Below, one piece after another: positions 37,661 through 52,000 of a stretch of 64,000 nt of DNA. Source of the stretch: Pterobdella sp. o SKG-2022 (taxonomy: Eukaryota > Annelida > Clitellata > Hirudinida > Piscicolidae). The notes under the pieces were generated by a model. That model worked only from the letters and a program-made list of their open reading frames with translations. It was not told where the DNA came from and did not search any database. Numbering within the stretch: the stretch's first letter is position 1; the number at the start of each line of letters is the position of its first letter. A program made the translations under genes and the position numbers. The stretch spans positions 9,189,868 to 9,253,867 of the forward strand of contig OZ038322.1 of the NCBI GenBank assembly GCA_964035795.1, given 5' to 3'.

Positions 37661-40600
37661 AGAGAAGCAGGTTTTGAGTTGGCTTCACCTTTCTACACGG
37701 CTTATCGTGTCATGTTCCAGAAATAAATTATGACCATCCTTTTAAAATATGACTATTGTATTTTTTTTTCGAAACTCATTTTTTCATTATTAGTTTTTCG
37801 CAACTCTTCGACTTATTTTCAATTTTGTTCGTCCTAAACGGGTTTTTGTTTGTTTAAATATTGCATAATTGAGTATAAAACGTTTTTTTAATTTATCAAA
37901 GTCGTCGTGTCAAAAGTTTTAAATAATCGTTTATGTTCACATCTTGAGTTCTATCCACCTTGCAAAAGGTTATGTCCATAAATCTTAATCGCCCTTTCTA
38001 ATGAAAAAATATTTCTATGTCAGGTTGTCTGACATTTTTTTGGCGCATCGTAATAATTTTTGCCTTTAATGAACTTATTATAATGTTTTACTTTTTTGGA
38101 GTTTTGTGTAAAACACACAAAATTTAACATTTAAATGTCCATTTTCAAATTATTTTGAATTTTACCAGCTTTGAAATACGTTTCAAATGAAATGGAAAAT
38201 TAAAATTTGACGCCTGCAAAACAAAAATTTTAAAACATTTTTTCCACTTTTTTCGATAAGTTTGATAACGTAACCACATTTTAGAAATGTTGAGGTTATT
38301 ATAGAATGAAATTGAAAAGTTTCATTTCAACACATGTAATAAAATAGTCTACTTTTAATTCAAAATTCAGTATACACCACTTTTAAATATATTACTCAAC
38401 AAGTGGTAAAGTTTGCCTATTGAAAAGTTGAAAACTGTCATAAGAAGCATTTTTGACTACAACAAGAGTAAAAATTTCTAGCTTACTTTTGTGTTAATAT
38501 TTTCATTTTTTTCTGCCAATATTTACGTTGACCAGCCAAAGCTATAGTATTTTATAGTCGACAATCGACTGAGCGTAACTTGGTCTGCAATGAAGCATTC
38601 TATAATGGATTGGTGTATGTTCAAGAAAAAGAAAATCCCAGAAGCTCTAGTTATAAAATATAATTTGATCGTTTATATCTCCATGAATTACTGTTTTAAA
38701 ATTTCTTTGTTCTCTGCTCCCATGCTTATCGAATCATCTTGCTAGCATCCATGAGTTCAACTATTGAAATGTTTTGTGAAAATTGATTTTTAAAACCATA
38801 TTTGAGTTTAATACTATGAAAGTCTTAGAAATAGTATCATTTCTACACGATTTGGAAAACTATGCTTGTAACCTTTAAATGAGTCACACACATCGGGTCC
38901 GAATAGCATTGAAAGAGTGTTTTCAAACACACTTGTCATGAAAATTTTTAAACAAAAATCAAAATTTTTTTTCATTTTTTGCTTTAAAGTAGTCTTTGAC
39001 GCATTTTAAATTAATTTTTTCACGTTTTGAATGACATTTTATGAAATATTTTCCAAGTTTTTAAATCTTTATACGTTCTCACCTTTGACGGAAAACTATT
39101 TCTTGAACATAACTTCAAAGTATTATTCTAGTTATCTAAAAAATGAAGCAACTTCACAATTAAATGATAGGTGTGAAAAATAACTTTAATGGAAGCATAC
39201 TAATGAAAAGCACGCGAGATTAATAGACAAATTTTATATGAAAAATGATCAATTAAAGTTATTGACGATAACAATTTTTCACGACAAGTTATTAAAGCAT
39301 ATGATAAACTCCATAGCTTCCTTACAGTTTATTCTTGTTGTTTTCATGCTTCAACAAGGTTGATGCTTTGAAAATGTTTATATATTACCAAGAAGCGAAG
39401 ATTCATTACCCTCTCCACGTTGCCTGCATTTACACGGCTTTATTTGAAATTAGAAGCTTTACATTTTTAAGATCACATATAATGCTTTGAGCATTTTACT
39501 TTAACTTTTGATGATTGTTAAGTTCATTAAGATCTTAATTCTAGCTCTAGAGTTGACTTTAATGGCAAAAAATTTGAAGAAATTTGAAACAGTATTTTGG
39601 TGTTTCCATCAAAGATTTCTAAGGTTTAAGGGAACATTTGACAGAAAGACACTAAATGGTTCATTATATACGCATGAAAAAAATGTGTTTAAATCACATT
39701 TAAAATGTAGAAGTTTATTCAAGCTCGAATAACGGGCATTAGAGGCATTTATAAAAAAAGAGACATTATTTTTTTAGGTTCCTTTTAAGCAATTTAACGA
39801 GCAAGTTTCATGGGCTTTTAAAACTACAACCAAATAATCTCCAGGCTTATATTTCTTCCGATTCTTATATGTTCAATTATAAATGCATTTTCTGTTTGGG
39901 TGTAGTGATGTGTGAAAATGGTGGTTGCAAACTAAAAGAATCGTTTTCTTAATAGCTTTGTTGTGGCATTAATGGAAGGAAAAAAGAATAGATCAGTTGT
40001 ACAGGCTGATTGATAGTATTTTGAGACGTAGCGTGTTGCCATTAGATGCTATTTTGAAGGCTTTAAATGTAGAAACAAGTCAAAATAAAATCTTCATAGA
40101 AGTTTCGAGAAATTTGACAAAATAAAGATTTTGAAATTAATTTCATCAATAAAACTTCAGTTTGGAGTTATTTAAATCAAATACGAATTAAGCATGTACC
40201 TGTTAAGCCGTTTTCAAACTTCATAAGAACAATCGAACTCTTATGGATATCTCATCTTTGGAATAGAAAAAAGCTGATGGAACTTTTTATTCTTTATTAA
40301 CTCTAATTCTAGTGCAAAAAAACTGTTTTTTATTTTGGATCTAATTCAGCATTACCTGATATGGAAATCAATTCAGAATGAAATCGAATTCTTCCCCATA
40401 ATGCAACCGGCACATTGAATTTTAAAGCAAAAATGATAAAATTATATTATTTTTTATTTTTTTTTTATCCCAATCATTCATTTCTCAGCTTATTTTTTCA
40501 TTGGTGAATCAAAATTTCATGACCGTAAAATACCATTTTTTCGCAGTATTTGTTCGTTTGCATCAAATAATTTGCAAATTTGATTTAGAACAATGAGCAA

Positions 40601-43600
40601 TCTAAGATACATCTGAATGAAAAAATATACCAAAGTTGAAATAAATAGTATTTTTAAACTCAAAATCATGGTGAAAATGTGTGAGAATTCATCATAGTTT
40701 ACCATTAACAATGACAATAAACTTTTTACTTTCAAAAATGAAATTTTTCACCTTAATAATGATTTTTTGAGAAATTTTCGATACATTCATTTGAAGTTTG
40801 AAGAATTACATTACAGTCATTTATAATAAAAAACAGTTTTTGACTATTTTTGCTTATAAGATATATGCAAATTTAAATACTTTATTCTCGTTTGTAACAC
40901 GTTCGGAACTAATACCTAAAGTTTAAGCATTGATTAAAATTTGTTGTCCACTTTTTCACCTTCAAAAACTCAAAACCCGTTTTGCAATTTTTCATAGTTT
41001 TATACCCATAAAAGAAGTAAGATATTCTGTTTGGAGTTTCTACTATGTTTAAAACAGTGGAATACTACGTATTTCAGATTCTCTTTTGCTTTTGCTTAAA
41101 CCTTTCAAATAAATATCTTTTTTCAAAAAAAAAATCAAAAGACTTGGTGAGTGTTTTTCCAAAAATTTTCATTATATTTCCAGTCAACTTAAACGGAATA
41201 TTAATATTTTAGGGTGAAAATTTTTTTTTTCTCAATACCATTTTTAATGCGTTTTCAAAAGCATAGTTTTAAGTTTTTTTGATGCATGAATTTTTTATTA
41301 AACTCAAAATACTTTTGAAATATGTTTATGAAAAACATAAATTTTTCAAAGCCCTTTTGTTATTATGGCTCATAATCCGAAGCACAAAGTATTTTGATAG
41401 AATAAATTTCAGTACTAAGCCTTCATAACCTCCACATTCATGACGTGTTTGAACTTTGAGAATAATTTTTAAATAATAGCAACATGCTGTATTGTTGAAA
41501 CTCTAAGTTTTATCATGTTTTTCTTTAAATATGACATACACAATTTAGATTTGCGAATGAATGCTCAAAACTTTAGCTAGGGAGCTACATGGTGATTAAA
41601 ATCAATGGTTTATTATTAATAATGCACGAAGTTTTTCGAAACTGTGTTCAAGTGAGTTTTTGTTTTTAACATTTTTCCTCATGAATCAACAGTTCAAATT
41701 TGGCAATTATGTTGACTTAATGAACATTTTTTTAATTTATACAGATTTTCATGCTTCCCAGGTACTTAAATGCTCACAGTGTTCCACGACATGAGCAACA
41801 TCTACATTAGAATTCTAGAAAGATAGAGTTTACATTCGAGCATGTGTTCTCACTTTTGTGGCTCTATATTTGACAAATTAAAATTCATAAAAGTTTGATA
41901 TCAAATAGTTTCATCAAATTTTATATTTTTTTCAAATTCCACCACAATCAAAAGCCTATGAAAGATTTTTGATTAAAAAGCAAACACGACTATGAGACGG
42001 CTATGGAAATGATTGATTGAAGATTCCACTTTTAAAATAATTTCTTCACGAAATCTTATTCTTCAACCTTCAAAACTTCTCATTCAAATTTTTTTCAACC
42101 AATACATTCTATTCATGAATTTAAATATAAAAACGTTTTTGATTGAAAATATTCTTTGAACACTACAAAACGTGTGTGTTACTGCGTCCATTTGAACGGC
42201 TGTATTTGTTTCAATTCAATTTCATCGATTATTAATTTTAACATTTAAAACAATTAATCTTTTATTATCTACCTTTTTGGATCGTTGGCTAGAGCACATT
42301 TAATCCATTTATCAATTAAGTCTTCTATTTTTTTCAAACTCATGTACTGCCTTTTTATCCACTCATCTATAAAGGCATTTATCAAATGCCACACATTCAT
42401 ACATCAGTTATGTACAAATGCGCTTTTTAATAATTCTTCCAATTTACTCATCTGTATCATGCCTCCATTAATACTCACTCATGCATTCATTCATAGGTCT
42501 ATAAATTTATCATTTTAAAGAAATTGGAAATAACCACTTGAATAATTGAACATTTCTAGATGAAGAAAAATTACCTTTAGAACAACATTTTATATTTATT
42601 TGTTCAAACAAATTTTTAAGTATTTTCTTAAATTGAATCATTTGTTGAACTGCATTTTGAATTTTGGAAAATTTATAATTTTGCAATGTAAAAGTTAACT
42701 ATTTAATGTCCCATGTATTTATACCAGCGCATCTCTCACAAGCAATAATGAGCTTTTTGATCTATAACTTAATAAAACGTCTTGTTTTTTATTATATATT
42801 CCTCTCTAACATACTTTTATTCAAATCCTATGAATTAAAAATTGTTCTTGAGTTTTCGATTATAAGGAAAAGAATTTAATATAAATTAGAAAAATGCCTG
42901 AGTTGGCCAGGTCAAAAGAACTTGGCGAAAAGCATTCTTGTATAAATTCAAAGCAAAAACAATATATTTTGAGATTTTTGTTTAATTTTATAAAAAATTG
43001 TTGAAAATATTTTTTTCCACATTGGAAATTGCTCGACAAAATGAGCTATAATTCAAATGCATGAAAAAGTGCATTGAACCATTAGTTTTAAAATATTAAT
43101 ATAACCCAATAAGCTATATAAACGAAATTCAATACTGAAGTTTACTTAACAAAGATTTTCACAAATATCAAGAATAAAATAAATATTAACAAAACATTTA
43201 AAAATGGAGATTTATAGTCACAAAAAAGCGTATCAAACTGATTTTTCCTCTCTATGCAAGTATTTCTAAATATCGAAAAACAATGAAAGAAAATACAAAA
43301 GTAATATCTTGTAAAACAGAAATACTCTGTCAACGTTGTTATCATGAAGAAACCAATAAAAAAAAGTTGAAAATTATTTTTTGTCAAGCTTTGAAAATGT
43401 TTTAAAACAATCATAATAATGTAAGTCTTATTAACGTGTATTATTCAAATAATACACAGGAAATGCAAGAATATTTTAAGATTGCTACTGTAATCATAGT
43501 TATCAAAGCAATCCCAAACATCACTTAAGCATTTTCTATATAAATTTAGCTGAGCATATTTTTCTGAATTTCACAATAAATATACATAAAACAACTTTAT

Positions 43601-44713
43601 TTATGGAAAGAAAATTATTAAAAGCCAAATGACGGAACAATCAAGAGGACAGATGTGAAGTTTAAATCTAATTTCAGCAAACGTTAAATAAACTTTGCTT
43701 TAGTACTATTCTCGAAAATAAATTTCTAATAATTTTTCTTAATAAATAAATTTTTATTAGAAATGATTTTTAAATAAATTCATGAAAATTAAAATATTAT
43801 TTTAAATTTTTTTCATTTAAATATTTTTAATCTCTTTTATGTCTGTTTTATTTTTTATCTTATCTTAATAAAGCGATGTGAAGATTTTTATCCCTACACT
43901 AATTATCGATAAAAAAACATTTCTCAGTTTTACAACGTTCATTTTTTCGAACCAAAATTTTTAATGAAAACGTTATGTACGCTAACCAACTACCTTTCGT
44001 TTTTCAAAACCGACTTGCACGTGAATAACAAATCCTAAAAAACATTAATATGTTTTTTTGGTTTTACAAAATATTTAAAAAATGTGTAGAGTAATTTTAA
44101 GAAAGGTTTTCTCAACTTATTTTCATAATTTCTAAAAATCTTTCCGAAAAAAGGATTAAAATCAGAATGAAGACAAAATGAAAGTTGGCAGAATGTAAAT
44201 TCACTTTTACACCTGTTAGAGGTTTTCAATTACCTCAAGGAGCATCTGCTGCCAATTATTTGAGATAATTCTTTTTGGCGAATTTAAATAAAACAGTTCA
44301 ATAAGGTTTTTTCTTTATTCGAATTTTTTCAACACGAAGTTTTAGTTTTACTAGAACAATGCAAACGTTTTGAATATACATCAATATTTCTTAGGTTTGG
44401 GATTGGGATCATAATCTGCTCACTATTATAGGATGGAAGTATTTAAAAGTTGCAAACATTTTTATTTTAACAAGTATTTTTTTAATAGCGTGAAAAGGTC
44501 ATCCGTTATTAAATTTTTTACTTTTCAAGGCATAAGCGTTTTTGAAAGAATATCTTGATGCATTTCATTGAAATTTTTGCAGTAATAATAAACATTGCAA
44601 AGATAAAATCACAATAAAAAACATTTATATGTGAACTTGATTTTCAATTGGAAATGAAATTACATCATAGCTGAAGATATAATTGTTCAATTTCAAGAGA
44701 AAATAATGATCGC
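37661..44713. other. AT-rich stretch without recognisable gene
   Basis: I see no supported coding or RNA feature. A reading frame at 42285-42518 (+) translates imperfect CATT/CATC repeats rather than a protein. Confidence 0.5.
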
Positions 44714-44821
44714 ATGTCAGAAAAAATTCAAATTCTTATGACAAGAGCTAACCTTGAGGAAGAAGTGAAGATGAGCTTAAGGAAAGAAAGAGAAGATGTA
44801 TGGATGGTATTAATTGAATAA
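44714..44821 (+). CDS. possible coiled-coil exon or small ORF
   Basis: ATG to TAA, 35 aa: MSEKIQILMTRANLEEEVKM then SLRKEREDVWMVLIE. The regular Glu/Lys/Leu pattern suggests a coiled coil. It could be an exon ending at the GTATTA after GGATG. Nothing around it helps. Confidence 0.25.
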   Translation: MSEKIQILMTRANLEEEVKMSLRKEREDVWMVLIE

Positions 44822-47800
44822 CTTTCATTGTGCAGCTTGTAGTGTTAATTAGAAGTTTTTTCAATTCACTATATTCTCTAAACTTTATTCACACTTCATT
44901 ATGGAAAAGAATTTTACATTTAATTGAATTTTAAAGTATTTTTCTTGAAATAATTAAATTTTTTAAAATTACATATGGGTTTCAAATTCTTTCAAAGATA
45001 AACTTTTTGCTTTTATTTTAATTATTTTTACTTCATTCCTATTGTGTAGGATTCCAATTTCATTACTGTTTTTTTCTGAAAAAGGATTTCATAGTTCAAT
45101 AGTTATTTCAACAAAATATTAAATTAAAAGTTTTTCTGAAAATTTAACTGATAAAAAAATAATTTAAATTAGAAAATCATCATAGTATAACATAACGAAG
45201 GATTGAGTTAATTATTTAAAAAATGCTAAATCTCAAAATCAAATAAAAAAATTCCTAATATTATATTCCAAAGTTTGAGAGTTATAAGCAATTACCATCA
45301 AATTCTACTACCGTTATAATTGTGTGCTCAAACTTAGGCTCAATTGAAGAAAGTGTTGACGATGTTTAATTAAAACAAACTTTTCTGTTGTCACACCTTA
45401 TTCTTATCATTTTAAGGCTTGAATCTCATTAATACTTTATAAAACAGGGTCGCTTTTAAAGCTTATCAATGTTGGTTATATATTATATAATTACGTAAAC
45501 CTAGCAAATAGTTTAATTACATATAGTTGAAGTTATTTATAGAGTTTATTTTAAAGTCAAAGTTGTACTCACTTTTCATTAGTGGAAGAATAAGCAAATC
45601 TTTAATCGTAATAATGGTTAGTGCACATTTCTTTAAAACTTTCCAAAAAATCTAAATTCAAGTTAAAAATTTTAAAGTTTATATTTCTATTGGAAATATA
45701 ATTTTAGCCTTTAAATTAAAAAGTAAGTATAATGAATGAGATTTTAGCAGTGAAAATATTTTTTGGACAAAACGCTAAATACTCTTTAAACCTTTAAACC
45801 TCCCAATTAAATGAACCACGCTTCGAATCCACGCGAATATGTACGTATGGAAGTGTATGTATATGAAATCTGAAAGTATTCAGTAAGATTCACTAAGATT
45901 TATATGTCGTGTTCTGTTGAGTCACATATAGTCTATTAAATTTTCTCAAAAAACTAAACAAGAATTTCAATCTTGAAAGTAAACGAGATACAACGTGGAA
46001 AAAATTTTTTATTTGTTTTTATTAGTATTACTTCATAAAATCTATAAATTTCAATGTGAAGAGTTTGTAATACAAAATGGCTCAAATTAGTTTCGTTAAA
46101 ACAACGAATTATAAACAGAACTTCAATGTTCATTCATATAAAAACAAAAACATCGCAAAATTTCTTAAATTAAACTAATATGAAATTGAAAATTTCTAAG
46201 TTTAAAAATTCGAAATTGTTGGACTTTCCATTCCACAAAAAATTAAAAATATATTTGAAAAAAATAATTCAAAAATTTTTAAATAATTGAGTAATCAATT
46301 AAAAACAAATTCATTAAAGATGATCTTTCATGAATGACTGATGGTAAGCATCATAGGATTGTTATAATTAGAAAGAAGCCTCAAAAGAATTGAAAAAGTT
46401 TAATTTTCAATGCAGATCGATTTATGAATGAATTGATGCATTCTGCTTAAGTATTTGATTGAACGAATTGAAATATTTGGTAAATAATTTCTGGGGTAGT
46501 TTTTAAATTTATTTTAATGGCAAATTAACAAAAAAGATTTAATTCATAAAATCTCGATTCAAAGGGAAAGAAATGGCCTTAAATGAAGTAGAAATTTCTT
46601 AAAAGTACATCCATAAAATTGAAGGAGTGAAACCGAATGACGAAGAAGAAAATCGGTGACTAATACCTATATAAGATTTTTTTCATGAAAATAATTCGTT
46701 TTTTTATACCACAAAAAATATGAGAAAATAACTTTCTTGAGATATCTAAAAACTAGCGAATTTTTTTTGGAAATGGGGAAAAATTATTTGACTATTAAAG
46801 TAATGCTTAAGACTTCCTCAAGCCGAGTGATCCTAGTCATTTTATATTTGTAAGTTTTTTAAGAATTTTAGTTAATTATAAAATTTACGAAAAAAAGTTT
46901 CAAGCATTCATTTCACAGTGAACTTGTTAAAATACAGCATCTTTTAGTGATTCATAACGTTTCTAGTTGTTTAATTCTATTTCCCGATTCTATTCAAAAA
47001 CCAAGAAAGTGTGAAATTAAAATTTTAAATTTTCTATGACACATATTTCAAAAAAAATTTTTAACAAGATTCTCTCAAACAATATCTTCAGAAACCTTAA
47101 CCGAAGCAAAATCTTAAAATTTTTCTGTTCAAGGCGAAGTTCTTGGTTAAAAGCAGAGATTCTGTCCTTCATGTTTGAGGTTATCATCGAAGGTTAATCA
47201 GCCACTGCTGTTAGGGCGTTATAACATGATGTACAGAGCGTTAACTCAAAAGAATTATGTATATAACACCTTGCTATAATTGCCTCACAACGTTTTGCTT
47301 TTATTTTTATGGGGGTATTTTATGCACTTTTTTATTGTCTTTTTTACTTTTACAGTTTATTTTATTTTTCAGTTTTAAGGTGTTATCTTTTTACTGTTTG
47401 TTTTTCAAGCTTTTTTTATTCGGTGTTTAAAAAATTTTTAAAAGTCCAAAATATAAATTTTTAATATCTCATATAAATGTATTTAGTCTTTTCTTAGTTT
47501 CTATTTTTTTATGGGCCAGTTTTTATTAATACTTTTTCAAGGCCATTTTATGTACATTTTATTAACCATTTGAATGCCATCTTTTTATTTTTTTAAAGGT
47601 CTGTAACTACAGTTTTGTAAGCCGACTGATATAGCGTTGTGTGGATCTTTGTTAATTGTCCGTGTTAATTAGGGTTTACAAAAGACATAGAATTTTGTAT
47701 TACTTTTTATATCATTAGGTGTTTAGTGTCTCTAGCAAACCTTTTATTTTTAAAAATTTCGTCATTAAATTCTTTTATTTTTTTTATATTCCTCGTCTAA

Positions 47801-49012
47801 TTTTTTACTTTTAAGACCTTTCTTTCTTTTTCACTGTTATTATCCCCTTTTTGAGTTGATTTATATATCGCTAATCACATAGCTTTACGGTTGCATAATT
47901 ACCACTAGATATTGTAGTCAATTTTATGAGTTTTTTTTTTTTTTTCGGTTAATTTATTTTTTTTTTGGTCTCATTATACCCAGCAAAGAAATCAATATGT
48001 TTCCGTTAAAATAATGTCATATTTTGTTCTCGCGTGACGAACGCAAACATCAAATATATTGCTATAATGGTAGCTGCACTTGAACTCAAATGCGAGACAT
48101 AATGGATATCTGATACAAAAAACATCTCGCTCTTTCTTAGTTCCTTCTTTGTTAAACAAATACATAAAGATTATGAATCCCAGTAATATTTGCAATCGTT
48201 TTGTACCTACTTGTTGTTGTGGTTATAACTTGGTCACTCAATTTTGTAAGTAATTTCCCTAAAAGTTATTTAATTTTATCTTAAGATTGATGGGAATTTT
48301 CTGAACTAGAAAAGCGGACGTTATTAAATAAATTAATATTTCAATTTTTACTCAGTCTTATTTCAATATAGGTGTATGTGAGCTTAAGAAGCAATCTTTA
48401 AAACTCACAATTTCCAATATATTAAATCCTTCTTTTGTTTGTCTTAAATGCGTATGAATACTGTAGCAAGCTTTAATTTATACAAACTCATACACTTATA
48501 TTTTTTATCGTTCGTTTTTCACCAATTGCTTTCTTGATATACATAATTTAAAAATTTTTTACACTATTGAAACTCAAAAACTTATTTTTTGAGAATAAAA
48601 ACGATAAATTTCGGCTGGTAGTTTTTGACGTTGGTGTTCGATCACTGTGTTTTATTGCTTTCTGATGTTTGCTAGTGCATTGATCTCATGAGATTCTCTC
48701 GTTCAATAAGTCGCATGTTTTCAAAAATCTACAATAATTTTTCTAAAGGGTGTAATTATTCTTCAAAATAGATTAGCTAGTTTTTTTCATAATATTAAAC
48801 TATTTTGGAACTTATTATTTCCCATCTATTATTACATTTATCGTGACTTTAGATAAATCTTTATTAATTGGTGATAATTACTGATTAGACCACTTTTTCG
48901 TGATATTTATGTGTTACTTGGTATGTAAAAGGCGCATATGATAATACATAAAAATTTACCTTATAACATTTAGATCCACTTTTATTTTTGGTCCGTATGA
49001 CTGAGTAGAAAA
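44822..49012. other. AT-rich stretch upstream of the S1P lyase gene
   Basis: No gene recognised. 47250-47980 is very T-rich on the plus strand, i.e. A-rich on the minus strand, a composition seen in decayed retroelements. The promoter of the S1P lyase gene should lie just left of 49013, but no core element stands out. Confidence 0.45.
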
Positions 49013-52000
49013 ATGGAGTTATTTGAAGTGAGTAATAATTTTCTCGTAATTCTTCATTTTTAAATATTGAATTTATAGTTTATTTCAACGATTTTCTATT
49101 AAATATAAGCAATCTCAATGACAATCTTTGTTGCTTTATATCAAATGTATAAAACTTGTCTTTTTGAATTTATAACCTTATAAATTACTTCTTAATTTTA
49201 TTTCAGACTTATTTTGAAGTACTTTTCCATGAAATAAAGCATCAATGGAAAGAAATCAAAAAATTTATTAACAAATCATCAGCCCATTTAGAACCATGGC
49301 AAATTATTTTTTTTTCTGTAGGAGCAACTATTTGCTTAATATCAATTTACAAGTTTTTGTTCAAAAAGAATAAAAGTTGGTAGTTTATTCTATATTATAG
49401 AACATTTTTTAGACTAAAATCTAAATAATAATAAATTCTTCAATTTAATTTTCAAAAAAAAATAACAAGGTTTGCTTGGTCGGATGAAATCAACTTTTTT
49501 CAAGTTTGTGAGAAATTTGCCTTTTATTAAAGGAAAAATTGAAAAGACAATGCTCAAGCAATACAAAGATTTGGAGCATATGTTTCAAAAAACAAACAAA
49601 GGATTGCCTTACATTGTAAAACTCCCTGCCCAGGGCTTACCTGAGGTACTGTTGAAGTTTTTATCTATATTCTCATACTAGTATCAAACAACCAATAATT
49701 AAATTTATTGCAAAATAATATTTGTTAATTCAGGTAGTTTAATTCAAAATATAGTGGTTTCATGTTTAAGGTATAAAAATTTTATTTTCAAGGATCAGGT
49801 TTTGAAGAAACTGAATGAGTATAAACAATTAGGTTTGCTCTTTATTTAATTTGAAATATTCTACAACCATTAATGATTTTTTTAAATATATTTTGCTATA
49901 AAACTGATGAAAAGAATATAATTTCATAATATAAATATATATTTGTATTTTGTATCTCGAATAAATGTTATTGATAAAAAAAACTAATTCATACCTATTC
50001 TTTTGAGTCACATACATGAATAAAACTAATGTTTATTTATCAAAGAAGTTTCTAAATTAAATATTTTTCTCCAAAACAAATTTTGTTTTCATGTTAAACA
50101 AACAAAATTTTTAGCATTTGTTACAAACCCTTGTGAACCTATTTATAGCTCCCATTGACGTTAAAGGAACTAACTATCCTTATATAATGTTAATAAAAAT
50201 ATATAACCACGATTAAATATACGCTTCTAATTCATAAATTTTGCTATTTTTCCATTTTAATAATACCAATTCGCGTATAATGTGTTGCGCAAATAGTTTA
50301 TAAAAACATTGAAATGAACCTTATAAAACCAGCGGAAATAGATTGGAGGGAAGGATCTTGCTCAGGGTCGGTTTATAGTGGACAGTCGGACATGAATTCA
50401 CTTATAACCAAAGTAGGTTATGTCTTTGGATTGGAAGCTTTCATTATTGTATTGTTATATAAAATTCGATGTTATAAGCTTTATCGTCAAATCGTACGTT
50501 AAACTTTATTAATTATAATTCATGTATATTTGCTAAAAATTTTAAATAAAGATTATAAATCTTCTACACCACTTAAACAACCATACACACCACCACCACC
50601 GTTTTTGAAGCTGTACCAAGATAGCTCATCTTAAATATTCGAAAAATGACACAAAGAACACTATCATCTCTTCATCGATTTTAAGAGTCACCATATAAAA
50701 AGGACCATCTGCATCTTCGCACCAGGTGTATGAGAGTTTCGCGTGGAGTAACCCCCTGCATGCTGATGTGTTTTGTGACGTGAGAAAGATGGAGGTAGAG
50801 GTGATCCAGATGACACTCGACCTCTTCAAGGGGGACTCCGAGGCCTGCGGCAGTGTGAGTGTCGGATAGGCTCCACCTTCATCATCTTGTGTTTTTGTTA
50901 TGATTCACTATATGTTTTTGAGTGTATTTTCTTTTTTCGATTTAAATAAAAAACGCTGATCTTATAAACTTTTAAATTAGGAAGTTTTTTTTCAGTTCAG
51001 CTTACACGGTCTAGCGATGTCCACAAGCACGTTTGTGCACGTGATGTGAGCTGCACTCAGGAAGAGCTTCACACTTTATTAATTATTTTATGAAACCTTA
51101 GTGACTTATTTTTTCTTATTGATAAAAACTTTTTATAACTCAAATTATTTATCTACTATTTAACTCAAGGTTATAACGCGGATAATATATAATAACTTGA
51201 TTTTAGTAATAATACGCCGAAACTGAAGAAGTTAAAAAAGTTATCTTTTAGTTACCACACAACACCAGATGACAACAGGGGGCACCGAAAGCATTATATT
51301 AGCATGTTACGCCTACAGGAACATGGCTTACGAGAACGGCATTGAACATCCCGAAATGTGAGCTCACCTCTGTTTCACACTCTTTCACATTCTTCAATAA
51401 TCACCTTTGTTAATTAGGATAACAATTAGTTTCAATATTAGTTCTAGTGAAATCTTAAACAAAATTTTTAATCAAAAAAATATCGAAATTGTTTTATTTC
51501 TTTTAAGAGATTGCAAATTGATTTATTTCAAAATTATTTTGATATTTGATATTTCTTAAAAATGGACTATTATTTTTTTCAAATAACAAAAATAAATTCA
51601 GACCCTTTTAAGCGTTTAATAACTGAACCTAATTATTTAACTTTCAAGTGTTCTGCCTATCACAGCACACCCAGCTTTCGATAAGGTAAACTGCCTTATC
51701 TGTTGAATAAATAGCACTTTAATCAATCATTTCACATTATTAATTTTCTTTTTATCAAATACATATAGATAGCATGATTATATGGAAAATATTTGATATT
51801 AATTGCCACTAATTGCTAAGATAATACGGCCCTAATTTGCTAAACACTATAAAACGCTATCATTTGATTGCTTCGAGACTTAATCATGTGCTTGTCTTTA
51901 GTACTAATACATTGGTGCAAGTTTTTATCATGAGACGTCAGTCGATATTTTAAATTCTTTTAATAATAATCTTTTTTCATAATATAGTTTATGAGAATAT

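Noticed and set aside
42285..42518. ORF rich in His/Ile/Ser (FIHSFIH-like)
   Set aside because: Degenerate CATT/CATC simple repeat, not a protein.
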